Counted from the stretch's first letter, positions 22,849 through 32,641 are shown. The stretch: 64,000 nt of DNA from Symsagittifera roscoffensis (GCF_963678635.1 NC_087063.1:9582386-9646385), one strand, 5' to 3'. Notes: generated by a model not told the origin, from the letters alone. A program made the numbers and translations.

Positions 22849-22970
22849 CTGTTATTACTATATATATTTTTGTTTGGTAGATTTTGGTCTTTTTTCATGT
22901 ATTGATAGAATGATTTTTTTGGTTCTTTGTACTTTTGAGGTTTATTCTGATTGTCTTGTTGTTTTTGTCT

Positions 22971-23012
22971 ACATTCGGAAATACTGTGTTTGTATCGTCG
23001 GCAATAATTACA
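22971..23012 (-). other. CCHC zinc knuckle of Gag
   Basis: The minus strand reads C-N-Y-C-R-R-Y-K-H-S-I-S-E-C, a C-X2-C-X4-H-X4-C knuckle with correct spacing, the nucleocapsid RNA-binding motif. It lies downstream of the capsid-like region and is separated from it by a frame break. Confidence 0.92.
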
Positions 23013-25546
23013 CCATTTTTTGAAGGATGGTTTGCCTTTAAAGTTTGGATGTTTTTCGTAGATATTTAGTATTTCAGTGATTTTTTCAATCAGGTCTGTG
23101 TCTGATTCTTGTATGTTATTAAATGTGTAGTTTTTGTTTCAATCCGATTAACATATTGTAGTTTTAGATTTTCTGTTTCTTCGAGTTGCATTGTGATTTC
23201 TGCTTGTTCTAATTTATCTACTAATTTTCTAAAATCTAAATCTGGTTCTCGAATTGAGGAAGGATGAGATGCTCTCTTTTTTATAGCTATTTTCCTTAAT
23301 TGAGGTGTTAAGGTCATCATTAAAATTTCTGTCATTTTGGTGTTTTTGTATTCATGTGTATTAAGTGAATATGCTTTTCGAACTAGTGTTTCGATTCGTA
23401 CTGCTAATTGTTTAATTGTTTCATTTGGTAATCTGCGGATTTCGTTGCATAAAACACCTTGATGTTGTTTGTTTCTTTCAGAATCAAACATTTTTGAAAC
23501 TTCTTGTGTGAATCTTTTCCAGTCTGATTTTATTTCTATGGGTAATACTGAAAACCATTTTTGAGTTGTGCCGTGTAGGGTTGTTTGTATTAATGCTGTG
23601 CGTCTATGTATCCAATTTTGATGTAGTGGCGTATTAATTGGTTCAGGTCCTATATTTAAATTAAATTTGCTGTTACTGCATTTAGATAATCTTCTACAGA
23701 ATATTCAGGGTCTGTTCCTGTGAAAACCATTAATGGTTTTATTCGATGTTATTGATGATCCACCCATGAGGTATGGATTCATAGTCATCTGTAGTGGTTC
23801 TGCGGCATTTGGCTTTTGTGAAAATTTTGAATGTTGATTTTTTGTGATTTCATGTTGCTGAAGGTAATATGGAAGCGGTATTTCATTTTGCATTTGGGTT
23901 GGTTGATAAGAACGCGTTAACATTGGGTTTTGTGGTTGTATTGGTTGAAAAAATTGTGTGTTAAATAGGTTTTGTATATTCATTTGTGGATTTTGTATAT
24001 CTGATGGATTTTGTGGGTAAATTTTTATATTTTGAGATGGTTGAGATTGTCGCGGTCTCTGTGTTTGATATTCTTTAGTAGATGGTGCAAAAATATCTGG
24101 TTGATGATAATCATCGTCATCAGATGATAAAAAGTTTGTATTTAATGGTGTATGTTGTTTATTTTTATTTTGTTGAAAAAATGGGTAATTTTCACTATAA
24201 TCCTGAGTAGGTTGTGGATTATCTGGAAAATTTACTGAATTGGTCGATGTTTTTGGGAGATTACAATAATGGGAACATACATGATTTAAATTTTGTGTAT
24301 TTTTTCGGGGAGGTTGGTTTGTTTTTGGTTCGTGAGCATAATTATAATTGTGTTCTGCAAAAGTGTTTCTTGTGAACGGTTTTCGTGTTTTTGACGGTAT
24401 TGTCATTGGTCTATACGTTTGATAGTCCATATGTGAATATTTTGGAGCAACCGAAGGTTTAACGGTTGATTGTAAGGTTACCTGTGTTAGTGATGTATTT
24501 GTATTTCTTGGTGTTGTCAGGATGGGGTGTATTGCTGAAAAACTCTTTTGTGTAATTGTTACTGTTGTTTGGACGATTTCTTCATTTATGAAGTGTGATG
24601 GTGTTTGAATATCTTGTTGTGTAAGATTTCTGGTTCCATTGAGGTTTTCATTATGTATGACTGTTGAATTTAAGCTGTTATTTCGTGTATCAGTTAAAAA
24701 TGTATTATAATTCAATGGTGTTGCATCAATGGTTAATGGTACTACTTTTACATAATCTATGTGAAAAGATATTGTACTTATTGCTTGACTCGAAATAGCT
24801 TGTGGGATATTTAGAAATGCTGGATGAGACCAGTCAGGGTCCCAAACGTAATCTGATTGTTCTGAAAGAACAGTGTCATCATTGGTATTTTGAGGTCTGA
24901 AATTTTTTCTTGCTTGTGAAATAAAATCTAAATTGTGGGTGAAATAATCTTTTATAAATCATGCTAAAATCTTTTGTAAATCATGTTTAGTGTTTTGTGA
25001 AACATCTTCTTTAGTAAAATGTTCGCGAATTATATGTAGAAATGTTGAAAATACTGTGATTTTATCGTACTTTTGTATGTTTGGATATTTCGATTGGTGA
25101 TATACTTGAACTTCTGTTTTTTCTAATATAGATATATAACTATATATTACTGCAAAAACTTCGTTAGTGAATATGGAGTTTGCTCTTTGTGAATTATGAT
25201 ATTGTATGCTTTTGATATATTCTATGAATACTCTTGAAAATTCTAGTTCAATATCGTCTGTTTGAGTTACATATTTACGATGGGCTGTATTTGGTGTGCT
25301 GAATTCTATGGTGTAGATTCCATATTGTTGTGTTAGATTACATATGTCTTTCAAATAATGTTCAATAATTTGTCTTTTGATTTTTACATCTGGGAATTTT
25401 GCTTTGCATGGGCTGATTCCTGGTTCAAACAAATTTACGAGTTAGTTTTTACAAAATCGTGTTTGTCCTCTATCATAGAGTGAATCTATAAGAAAGGGAA
25501 AAACTGCTTCTTCATCTGGACTTTCGTCACTTTGAGTGTGGCTCAT
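23013..25546 (-). pseudogene. gag: Gag (long N-terminal region plus capsid-like domain), broken
   Basis: The original start is probably the ATG at 25544-25546, opening MSHTQSDESPDEEAVFPF. The same frame meets a TAA at 25442-25444 and a TGA at 24959-24961 but is otherwise open to about 23705. The first 200 residues are mixed helical-looking sequence, and residues from about 280 on are Pro/Gln/Asn/Thr-rich and probably disordered. A frameshift pair near 23660-23730 leads into the capsid-like part (23640-23090) with WIHRRTALIQTTLHG, WKRFTQEVSKMF and RLPNETIKQLAVRIETLV, which has the helical look of the retrotransposon gag fold. The zinc knuckle follows. Gag would be near 850-900 residues, long for the group. 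Confidence 0.8.
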
Positions 25547-27210
25547 TTTTTCGTTTGATGACTGTTAATATATAACTATCAATGTGTCTAATTGGTTGAT
25601 TCCAAGTATACAAGTGTACTGGTTTGTGTTTATATTGCTTTTTTATTCTTCTTTTTCCTCTTTCTGATGAATTTGAAGTTGTTTCTGAGTCGGAAAAATA
25701 TAATTGATCATGAATGGGAAAATTTTTATCTATTGATTTTTTAAATTTGTATAGTTCGTCTAAACTGTTGGCTTTTGATTCAGAAAATGCGTTTCTATTT
25801 TTTGAAAATCTTTTTCGTGTGATTTGTCTTTGTTTGTTTATAATTTTTCTTTGTTTTGTTTGTCGTTTTGTTCTAATGTATTCAACTGTTTGTGTATGAG
25901 GTGTGATTACAAGATTGTATTTTTGGTTATCTATTTCACAATTGTGTAAAATGATTGTTTGTTTATTACCTAAATTTTTGAATGACAGAAGGTTTAGGAT
26001 GAGGGATGCAAGAAGTTGTTAGTTATTTCCATTTTCCTAAACTATTAGTCCTTACGATTTTTTGGTTAGCTTAACCTGGGTGTTTTTGTCCAGGGTTGGA
26101 GAGAAAAGTATATCGATTCCGGAGAATGATGTTCTATTTTCTCGTGGCTAGTCTAAGTTAAGGTGTTAACTGACTTAATCTTACTTAGGGGTAGTGATTG
26201 TGTTCAAGGGTTGGGGAATAGTAAATCGATCCACAAAGTTCAGGTATAATTAGAACACAAGCAGTTCGTTAGATACTATTTTAAACTTACTAAGTCTAAG
26301 ATCTATCCTGGGACTGGTAAGAGGAGGGTTCAAGTGAAGGATGAATAACCGAAGTTCTTCACTGTTTAACTTAATTTGAATGGTTAGTTTTATTTAAAAA
26401 TTTCTATTAGTCCTGGGTCTTTTGAAAAGGTTGGATAGTGAATCGACGTTTGAGGTCGTTAGACACTTGCTAAGTGGGCGGGGGAGAACAAATTTGTTCT
26501 TTTTGATCCAAGGATAGGCCTTGATGATCAGGTTTTATATTTAGTGAAATAGAAAATTTATAAAGATCCAAGGATAAGCCTTGATGATCAGATTTTCAAA
26601 ATTAAGTGATTTTAATTTTAAAATGGTTTAAATTTATTTAATAAAAAGATTTAGTTTTTCAATGATGTTAGTGAGCTTATGCTTGCTGTTATGTTTAGGT
26701 GATGAAGTTGGAACAACAAGATTGTTTATGATTACTAACTATTTATTGTCATCTACTAATTTTTATTTTCATTTTCAATAAATATTTTTCAAATATGTTT
26801 TATATAATACTGCAGAAATTAAGAAAACGATCTGAGATCTTTTTATCAATCGTTATTGTACATTAATAATTTTTTTAGCGCCTCAAATGATCATGAAGAT
26901 TTACTTCAAAATTTTATGTTTGCAAATGAAAATCTAAATTCATTGCTAATAAGATTCTAAATATAAAAGTTTGTGTTGGCTTTTGCCGTACAACCATAAA
27001 ACTAAATGGTAAGTTTCTACGTAGTTGTATATCGCCTCTTGTCCGAGGTCTTCTTCCAATACCGGGTAGTTCTAGTATTGTTCGGAATATCGGCTCTGAT
27101 CTATTGAGTCGTAGAGACATTTCAATTAAGTTATTATCGTGTAACATTTTGAAAATGTTTTGTCTAAATGCTAATCTATATTTGGTTAATTCTAAGCTAT
27201 TAAGATCTTA
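25547..27210 (-). other. 5' leader of the retroelement
   Basis: About 1.66 kb lie between the primer site and the Gag ATG. The leader holds a 60-bp direct repeat (GATCCAAGGATA(A/G)GCCTTG at 26505 and 26565). Three diverged copies of a block reading roughly (A/G)GGTTGG..A..GT..ATCGA lie near 26094, 26208 and 26428. It has no ORF that I can support. Confidence 0.6.
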
Positions 27211-27232
27211 TTCGAGACTTATGGTCGCACCA
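27211..27232 (-). promoter_or_regulatory. Primer binding site candidate
   Basis: Two bases inside the 5' LTR the minus strand reads TGGTGCGACCATAAGTC and continues to CTCGAA. TGG pairs with a tRNA CCA end, and the complement carries TTCGA about 17 nt from CCA, about where a T-loop would lie (one base short). I could not name the tRNA. Confidence 0.6.
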
Positions 27233-27234
27233 GA

Positions 27235-27644
27235 TGAGTTATGCTCGATGTGGTTAACTCAAAGAGTAATTTCGGATAGGGTACACCGTCTGCTCGTCAC
27301 GCTATCTTATTTTCGGCCGGATAGATTCGTGCAACTTCTTAGTCTAATACCGATCCTAATCTTACTCTTATATCTACTAGTCTCAGGGTGTTTAACTAGT
27401 CTCTGCTAGGCTCAAAAGATCTAGAGTATACTGGCTTATTGCAACTGCTGAAGTTCTCTTGGAGAGGCAACTAAGTTCTAAGTTAAATTCAAATCTATCT
27501 GGTGCTGAAATTACAAGTAATTTCAGCATTTACAAGTAAGTGGGTTGTTAGTTAGATGGAATATGATTGGTTAATATTAAATATTTTATGGTGGTAAAAT
27601 ATCCAATTTATCCAATTATAAAATGTAGTTTAGATCAGGCTCCA
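27235..27644 (-). repeat. 5' LTR (right end of element)
   Basis: A 410-bp partner of 8781-9190, TG...CA. It contains the same exact 24-bp palindrome at 27504-27527. The promoter must lie here on the minus strand; TATA-like sequence is abundant in this AT-rich repeat, so I do not choose one. Confidence 0.97.
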
Positions 27645-27651
27645 AAGAGCC
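27645..27651. mobile_element. Target duplication AAGA and last bases of the split MITE
   Basis: 27645-27648 repeat the AAGA of 8777-8780 (retroelement target duplication). The following GCC completes the MITE terminus GGAAAAGAGCC, and 27652-27659 (AACTTGCT) repeat the MITE target site at 8550-8557. Confidence 0.9.
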
Positions 27652-27727
27652 AACTTGCTTTGCAAAATGAATATCAGATGTGCTGGGAATATCAGAAAGG
27701 AGTCCTTTTTTCTAAAAAAAAATATAC

Positions 27728-27926
27728 CTGACTTCGCAGCCTCTCGTCTCCCAGTTCTCATTCGGTTCCACCTCCAGCAGAGGGGGCATGAATCCAGGGT
27801 ACTCTTCGTCTGGGAACACCGGGCGATGCATGACGTTTCTCGAGTCGGCAGGGGGCATCATCAGATAGGGCCGCAACATCTGGTTGTTCAGTTGCTTCCA
27901 TTCTGGGTGGATTCCCCCACGTCTAC
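27728..27926 (-). CDS. Coding exon of an unrecognised host gene
   Basis: This is the clearest host exon in the window. On the minus strand a long T-rich tract ending TTTCGTTTCCAG is followed by 199 nt, read as two bases, 65 codons and two bases, and then by CAG|GTATAT, a strong donor. The stretch is far richer in G and C than its surroundings and uses varied codons. The peptide contains HPEWKQLNNQMLRPYLMMPP, PVFPDEEYPGFMPPLLEVEP and NENWETRGCEV, with no low-complexity bias. The plus-strand frames here are shadows. I do not recognise the protein. The downstream intron would hold the nested MITE and retroelement, which lie in the same orientation; the next phase-compatible exon is 5065-5175. 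An alternative acceptor four bases further in also keeps the frame. Confidence 0.75.
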
Positions 27927-28070
27927 CTGGAAACGAAAAAAAAACAAGACTGTCCTTTTCTGACTCTTTCTACTGGGTTCCAATTTACTCATTTAATGAT
28001 TACAGTTGTCGGCAAATGCGTGGTTTTTGTTTATTCGGCTTTTCCTTTTTCACGCACCGGCGAGTTTTTT

Positions 28071-28276
28071 GGACTCTTTTCCAGTTCCCCCTTGATTTTT
28101 TTCTGAATACCACTAGAAAAACTCGATTAAAATGGACTTATCAGGATTAAAACTGCATCAAAAGATGTCAGCGTCAACAGGTGAACAAATCTTTGCGCCA
28201 TTTCTTTCATGCAAAATGTCGTTTGAATAGTTTTAATTTGTAATTTTACGAGGGGGATGGGAAACTGGAAAAGAGC
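28071..28276. mobile_element. MITE family B copy
   Basis: Terminal inverted repeats GGACTCTTTTCCAGTTCCCC and GGGAAACTGGAAAAGAGC enclose about 206 bp, flanked by the exact 8-bp duplication AGTTTTTT (28063-28070 and 28277-28284). It has no coding capacity. Confidence 0.88.
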
Positions 28277-28438
28277 AGTTTTTTGTTCACACTGTCGGAT
28301 TATTATAAAGAATAGCATGGGACTAATTAGCTCATGCCATACATATTTGGTTTCCATACTTCAACATAGTAAGACCTGTCGTTGCACCATGAAGTAGATG
28401 CTTATGTTGGGGGGACGGGGGGGGTTTATTCTAATTTG

Positions 28439-28644
28439 GGCTCTTTTTCCTTTTCCCCCTCACCTCACGCCAGTTTCAACTTTATAGTGTAACGAGTGGT
28501 TTTACGAGGTTGAGTATGAAGACCAAATATGTTTGTCGTGGCCTTATTAGTCTGTATGTAAATTATCAAAACAATCGGACAATGTGGTCAACAAATTTAC
28601 TTGTAGGAATTTGCAGGTGGAGGGGGGGGGAAGGAAAAAGAGCC
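28439..28644. mobile_element. MITE family A copy
   Basis: Begins GGCTCTTTTTCCTTTTCCCC and ends GGAAGGAAAAAGAGCC. The exact 8-bp duplication CTAATTTG lies at 28431-28438 and 28645-28652. It contains the family block with ACGAGGTTGAGTATGAAGAC and AAATATGTTTGTCGTG. The surrounding DNA (28277-28438) has decayed sequence resembling the same family, so this copy may be nested. Confidence 0.92.
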
Positions 28645-28929
28645 CTAATTTGTTGTGATAATCTCATGAAATAGATAGTAATTTGTCGGAGTAGAAGATT
28701 TTATTCTTATTAACATTTCAATTCTTTCAAAAATGATTTTACAGATCCTATTTGATTTGATTTTGATTTTAGAAATGATTTTATAAATTGCGAAGAACAA
28801 CATTGTTTTTGAGTTTCTCAGCAAATTTTCTTAGATTAGACGAAAGAAGAAGGTTTTAATGGAAGAAGGTTTTTAGGAAGAAGGAGTGAGGAAAACAATA
28901 CAGAAGGTTTTCATCCACCAAAGATAATA

Positions 28930-29379
28930 ATGAATTTAAGTCAAACAAATCGATGGGCTGTCATGATTGTCGCGAAGTCTAAACAGCTGATCAATCTACT
29001 CAAACCTGAGCGTTTTCTCTGTGTTATCCCGGTATCACCTGGACTTATCAAAGCCTATCAAAGCAAAATGCTTGCCTGCCAGAAAAACCTGGACTCTGGA
29101 CGGATTCTAACGCAAGAGTAAAAAGACATAGAGATGACATCAATGAAAAAAATGAGAGTGCTCCGAAAACGAATCCGACAAAAAGGATCAGAAAGACGGA
29201 GATAAGAAACGAGGGTCTTCACTCAATTCCAGATGTCATATCTACCTGAGCTATTTGATCTCGACTTTTCAATTCCAGAATGCACGGAGCTCATGTCTAA
29301 CAAATATGTGAAGCATCGAACGATTCGAGCTATTAAAGAAAGTATTAGTCTGTTTTTGACACAAAAACAGTTTTACTAG
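28930..29379 (+). pseudogene. Broken protein-coding remnant of unknown origin
   Basis: Three plus-strand open pieces follow each other in different frames: 28930-29121 (63 codons from ATG, ending SGRILTQE), a Lys/Arg/Asn-rich piece at about 29122-29247, and one at about 29232-29379 with YLPELFDLDFSIPECTELMS and KHRTIRAIKESISLFL. Base composition is more balanced than the flanks and the peptides are not low-complexity, so this looks like one decayed gene or retroposed copy rather than chance. I do not recognise the family. Confidence 0.4.
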
Positions 29380-29442
29380 ACAATCTAAACATTAGTTTCA
29401 TATTCCAATGTTCCCGGATATTCAATTTTCATAACAATCGGT

Positions 29443-29642
29443 GGCTCTTTTTCCTTTTCCCCCCCACCTGCAAATTTTTATATTTGAAAATACTGTTCAC
29501 TTTGTCCGATTGTCGTGAAAATTGACATGCAGACTAATTAGGCCCTAACAAGCATATATGGTCTTCATAATTAACCTTGTAAAACCGCTCGTTAGACCAT
29601 AAAATTCATGTTTGAGGCAGGTGGGGGGGAGGAAAAAGAGCG
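29443..29642. mobile_element. MITE family A copy, nested in another
   Basis: Starts GGCTCTTTTTCCTTTTCCCC and ends GGAGGAAAAAGAGCG. The exact 8-bp duplication CAATCGGT is at 29435-29442 and 29643-29650. The flanking sequence itself is family A: to the right it continues through TTACTTGTAACAAATTGCAG to a GGGAAAAAGAGCC end at 29712, so this copy landed inside an older one. Confidence 0.92.
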
Positions 29643-29712
29643 CAATCGGTTGTGGGAACAGTAATTTTACTTGTAACAAATTGCAGGTGGGGAGGGGGAG
29701 GGAAAAAGAGCC
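29643..29712. mobile_element. Right end of an older family A MITE
   Basis: Family A interior and terminus (ATTGCAGGTGGGGAGG ... GGGAAAAAGAGCC) continuing from the insertion at 29443-29642. The matching left part before 29435 is short and the left terminus is missing. Confidence 0.75.
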
Positions 29713-30089
29713 CCTGCGCCGCACACAAATTGAAAAAAAAACAGGTCGAAAAAGGCATTTTGAAAATTTTTGTTGAAAATTGCGTTTTTTTGGGTTGTGA
29801 GTCCAACCCACTCTCTAAATCCGCTACCGCATTCAGTCAATTTCTCTGTTAAGAGTCAAGGGTTGTGATGGAGTTCTCTCAATTTCTCTGGTAAGAGTAA
29901 TTTTCATGAAGTTTTACAGTATTTTGAAAAAAAAACGAACAATTTTGTCCTGCTATTCTAATCATGAAGCACAAACATGTTTTACGCGTGTTTGTTATAT
30001 CCTTATCAATTGAAATCATGATTTGAATCTTTGTGAGGAGAGGTCACTCGACAAGAAGAGACGTTAATCGACAGAACAACAGATCTCCC

Positions 30090-30287
30090 AGCTCTTTTTC
30101 TTTTTCCACCCCCTCCTGCAAAATTGTATAATTAAAATACTGTTCGCATTGTCCAATTGTCGTAAAAATTTCAGACTAATTAAGCAAAGACAATCATCTT
30201 TGCTATTCATAAATCAACCTTTTAAATCTACTCATTACACCATAAAACTAATGCTCGTGGAAGGTGGGAGAAAAAGGAAAAAGAGAC
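30090..30287. mobile_element. Degenerate family A MITE
   Basis: AGCTCTTTTTCTTTTTCCAC at the left and GGGAGAAAAAGGAAAAAGAG at the right with a family A interior. No exact target duplication at the expected edges, so the limits are approximate. Confidence 0.7.
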
Positions 30288-30637
30288 GACCTACCGATGA
30301 TCTCACAAATTGGAGCTTCATCAAATTATACTTAAATAGAAAGAACCGGTTTGAAAATAACTCATTATTGGTGATTTAATTGTTAATTGTCACTACAAAT
30401 TTCTCCAATTTTTTCTTATCTCTGCGGTTTGCTACAAGAAAAAATTGATTATTGATGACCTGATGTTAATTAGAAATTTTCCTTTCACTATTTGCTTACT
30501 TTCTTACTCATTTCAAAATTACAAAAAGAACAAATTGATATCGATTCGAAACTACCGCAAAAAGTACCAACTACTACTTTTTGGAGTAATTTTTCTGTTC
30601 ACTTTGTTGGATTGTTATCAAATTTGACATACGGACT

Positions 30638-30841
30638 GGCTCTTTTTCCTTTTCCCCCCACCTGCAAACTTTTACATGTGAATTTAATGACCACATTGTC
30701 CAATTGTTATGAAAATTTACATATAGACTAATAAGGCCACGACAAACATATTTGGTCTTCATACTCAACCTCGTAAAACCACTCGTTACACTAATATATT
30801 GAAGCTCGTGTGAGGTGGGGGGAAAAAAAGGAAAAAGAGCC
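30638..30841. mobile_element. Family A MITE
   Basis: Clear termini (GGCTCTTTTTCCTTTTCCCC and AAAAGGAAAAAGAGCC) and interior. No target duplication is seen, because the flank on the left (TGTTCACTTTGTTGGATTGT) is itself a truncated family A piece, which suggests nesting and later loss of part of the host copy. Confidence 0.82.
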
Positions 30842-31042
30842 GAACGAATCTAGGATATTAGGAAGCTTATGAAAATCTACTTTCTCCACAAAAATTGATT
30901 GGGGGGGGGATTGTTCGGTTGATCCTTTACATCCTGTGGAGAAAATGTTAATTCAAATGCGCAATGGAAGAAAAGTGTAATTCCTAAAGAAACTGAAATT
31001 GACACGGATTGGTTCAAATATTTAACATATCGCCAATTTTCC

Positions 31043-31280
31043 AGGTGCGTATAGCACCGCTGGTAGGATGCGCGCCCAAAAGACCAGGGTCCTTGGTTCA
31101 AATCTGGAATAGACCAGATGAGAAGTTTCTACTCTGCACGTGTTGGGATGGTTGGGATAGGCACACTCGGTTGGGTTTACAGGAACTTTCTGAATTGTGC
31201 GCGTAGGCAGAATAGAAACAGCCTTGAGTCCAAGGGTCAGTGGGTTGTCCTACCAGTATGGTAAGCGGCAGATGCTCCCC
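31043..31280 (+). repeat. tRNA-derived SINE-like element
   Basis: The head carries an RNA polymerase III A-box-like TAGCACCGCTGGTAGG at 31052-31067 and a B-box-like GGTTCAAATCTGG at 31095-31107, spaced as in a tRNA. A GC-richer body of about 170 bp follows to the start of a CCCACC tract. The tRNA stems are not intact, so it is not a functional tRNA. No poly-A tail or target duplication was found. The body does not match a SINE core I can name. Confidence 0.5.
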
Positions 31281-31382
31281 AACTCCCCACCCCCACCCCC
31301 ACCACATTTTAATTATTCAACTTTCGCAGTTGTCTTACGTGTTATTATAGCTAAGTTTTGGAGAATCTGGCGCATGATTTCT

Positions 31383-31480
31383 GGACTCTTTTCCAGTTTC
31401 CCTCCCCCCTCGTAAAATTTCAAAGCTGTGCAAAAATTGATCACACGGCAATTTGCATGTTAGAAATGTTGGCTCTTTTC
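31383..31480. mobile_element. Left fragment of a family B-like MITE
   Basis: GGACTCTTTTCCAGTTTCCC at 31383 opens a family B left end. The rest is interrupted by the family A copy at 31481-31702. A second GGAAAAAGAGCC at 31731-31742 may be a right end belonging to this nest. Confidence 0.55.
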
Positions 31481-31702
31481 GGCTCTTTTTCCTTTCCCCC
31501 CCCCCCCCCCCCCCCCCCCCCCACCTCACACGAGCTTCAATATATTATTATAACGAGAGGTTTTATGAGGTTGAGTATGAAGACCAAATATGTTTGTCGT
31601 GCCCTTATTAGTCTGTATGTAAATTTTCATAATGATTCGGACAATGTGGTCAACAAATTTACATGTAAAAATTTGCAGGTGGGGGGGGAAGGAAAAAGAG
31701 CC
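31481..31702. mobile_element. Family A MITE with a long C tract
   Basis: GGCTCTTTTTCC, then a run of 27 C (31496-31522), the family A interior, and GGAAGGAAAAAGAGCC at the right end. A short stutter GGCTCTTTTC precedes the left end. No exact 8-bp duplication at these edges. Confidence 0.82.
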
Positions 31703-31935
31703 TACGGAGAAAAAAAAAGGGGGGGGGGGAGGAAAAAGAGCCGCTACTTGGGATTCATGAATGAAATTTCGCCAAATGATGAATGAAAAAGTAAGGGGTG
31801 TTAGCCGAGTCAAATTGGAAAAATGTGTCCTCAAGGGGTTGATTTGTATTCAAACGAATCTCCTCAGATACGTCTTTTTTGACCATAATCAGCGCAAATA
31901 ATGTTGGAATTTGGCTCAGAATGGACAAGTCTACA

Positions 31936-31959
31936 GGGGGTGGGGGGGGGGGGGGGGGG
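31936..31959. repeat. Homopolymer G tract
   Basis: A run of 18 G preceded by GGGGGT. It can form a G-quadruplex and is prone to length error. Confidence 0.85.
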
Positions 31960-32043
31960 AAGGGTGTTGGAGTTTGGACTATTTTATCAGATTGCCAAGA
32001 TGGGGAATGTTGGAAAAAAGACAAGTTTTTAAACAGCTATACT

Positions 32044-32641
32044 TTTTTCCTTCCCCACCTGCAATTTTTTTCAAGTAATGCTTGGGTTCGCATTGTCCAA
32101 TCGTTACAAAAATTGGGCTCTTTTCCAGTTTCCCCCCACCTTTCAAACTCAATTTTGAAAAGTTTATTCAACCTTGTCAAAATGCAATGAGATTTGGCGT
32201 GGTGAACAAATTGACAACTGTGAACAAATTTGTTCTTCATACTTTACTGCGTAAAATCACGCATTTAGCCGTAATAACACGTAAAACAAACATAAAACTC
32301 GGTATTTTGAAAGGGGGGGAACTGGAAAAGAGCCCAGATTTGTTCTTCATACTTAACAGCGTAACATCACGCATTTAGCCGTAATAATACGTAAAACAAA
32401 CATAAAACTCGGTAATTTGAAAGGGGGGAACTGGAAAGGTGCCAAAAATTGCCTCATTATAAAAAGGGCCGTCTAATTAGTTGGAAAAACTGTTCCAAAA
32501 ATTGGCCATCTGATAAGATATGAAAAATATTTGGTCTTCAAGCATTTTTGATTTTGTAAAACCCCTCGTTACACCGTAAAATTGTTGCCTGATGCAATGG
32601 AGGGGGGGTTTTGATATTGAGGGTTTGAAACAAAAAGAGCC
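32044..32641. mobile_element. Decayed family A MITE hosting a family B copy
   Basis: A degenerate left end near 32044 (TTTTTTCCTTCCCCACC) and family A interior are interrupted at 32116. Family A sequence resumes after 32451 and ends near 32641 with CAAAAAGAGCC. The outer limits are uncertain and no target duplication was found. Confidence 0.55.
32116..32443. mobile_element. Family B MITE with internal duplication
   Basis: Starts GGCTCTTTTCCAGTTTCCCC. A first right terminus GGAACTGGAAAAGAGCC ends at 32334, but the exact 8-bp duplication AAAAATTG (32108-32115 and 32444-32451) shows that the element ends at 32443 (GGAAAGGTGCC). The segment from about 32229 to 32334 is repeated at 32335-32443, so the right half occurs twice in tandem. 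Confidence 0.9.

Larger units (their letters stand above)
8781..27644 (-). mobile_element. Ty3/gypsy-type env-bearing LTR retroelement, 18.9 kb
   Basis: Two direct 410-bp terminal repeats beginning TG and ending CA enclose all parts of a retrovirus-like element on the minus strand, in the order leader, gag with zinc knuckle, protease, RT, RNase H, DD35E integrase with a GPY motif, accessory ORF X, env-like glycoprotein and accessory ORF Y. Pol order RT-RH-integrase and the RT type place it in Ty3/gypsy. A 4-bp target duplication AAGA lies at 8777-8780 and 27645-27648. The LTRs differ at about 15 of 410 positions without indels (counted by eye), so insertion is not recent. Multiple stops and frameshifts, and a changed RT catalytic residue, make this copy inactive. 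It is much longer than the usual 5-9 kb of the group. Confidence 0.95.

Noticed and set aside
27655-27963. Plus-strand 102-codon ORF over the 27.8-kb exon
   Set aside because: The minus-strand frame has proper splice sites and a more protein-like peptide; the plus frame is its shadow.
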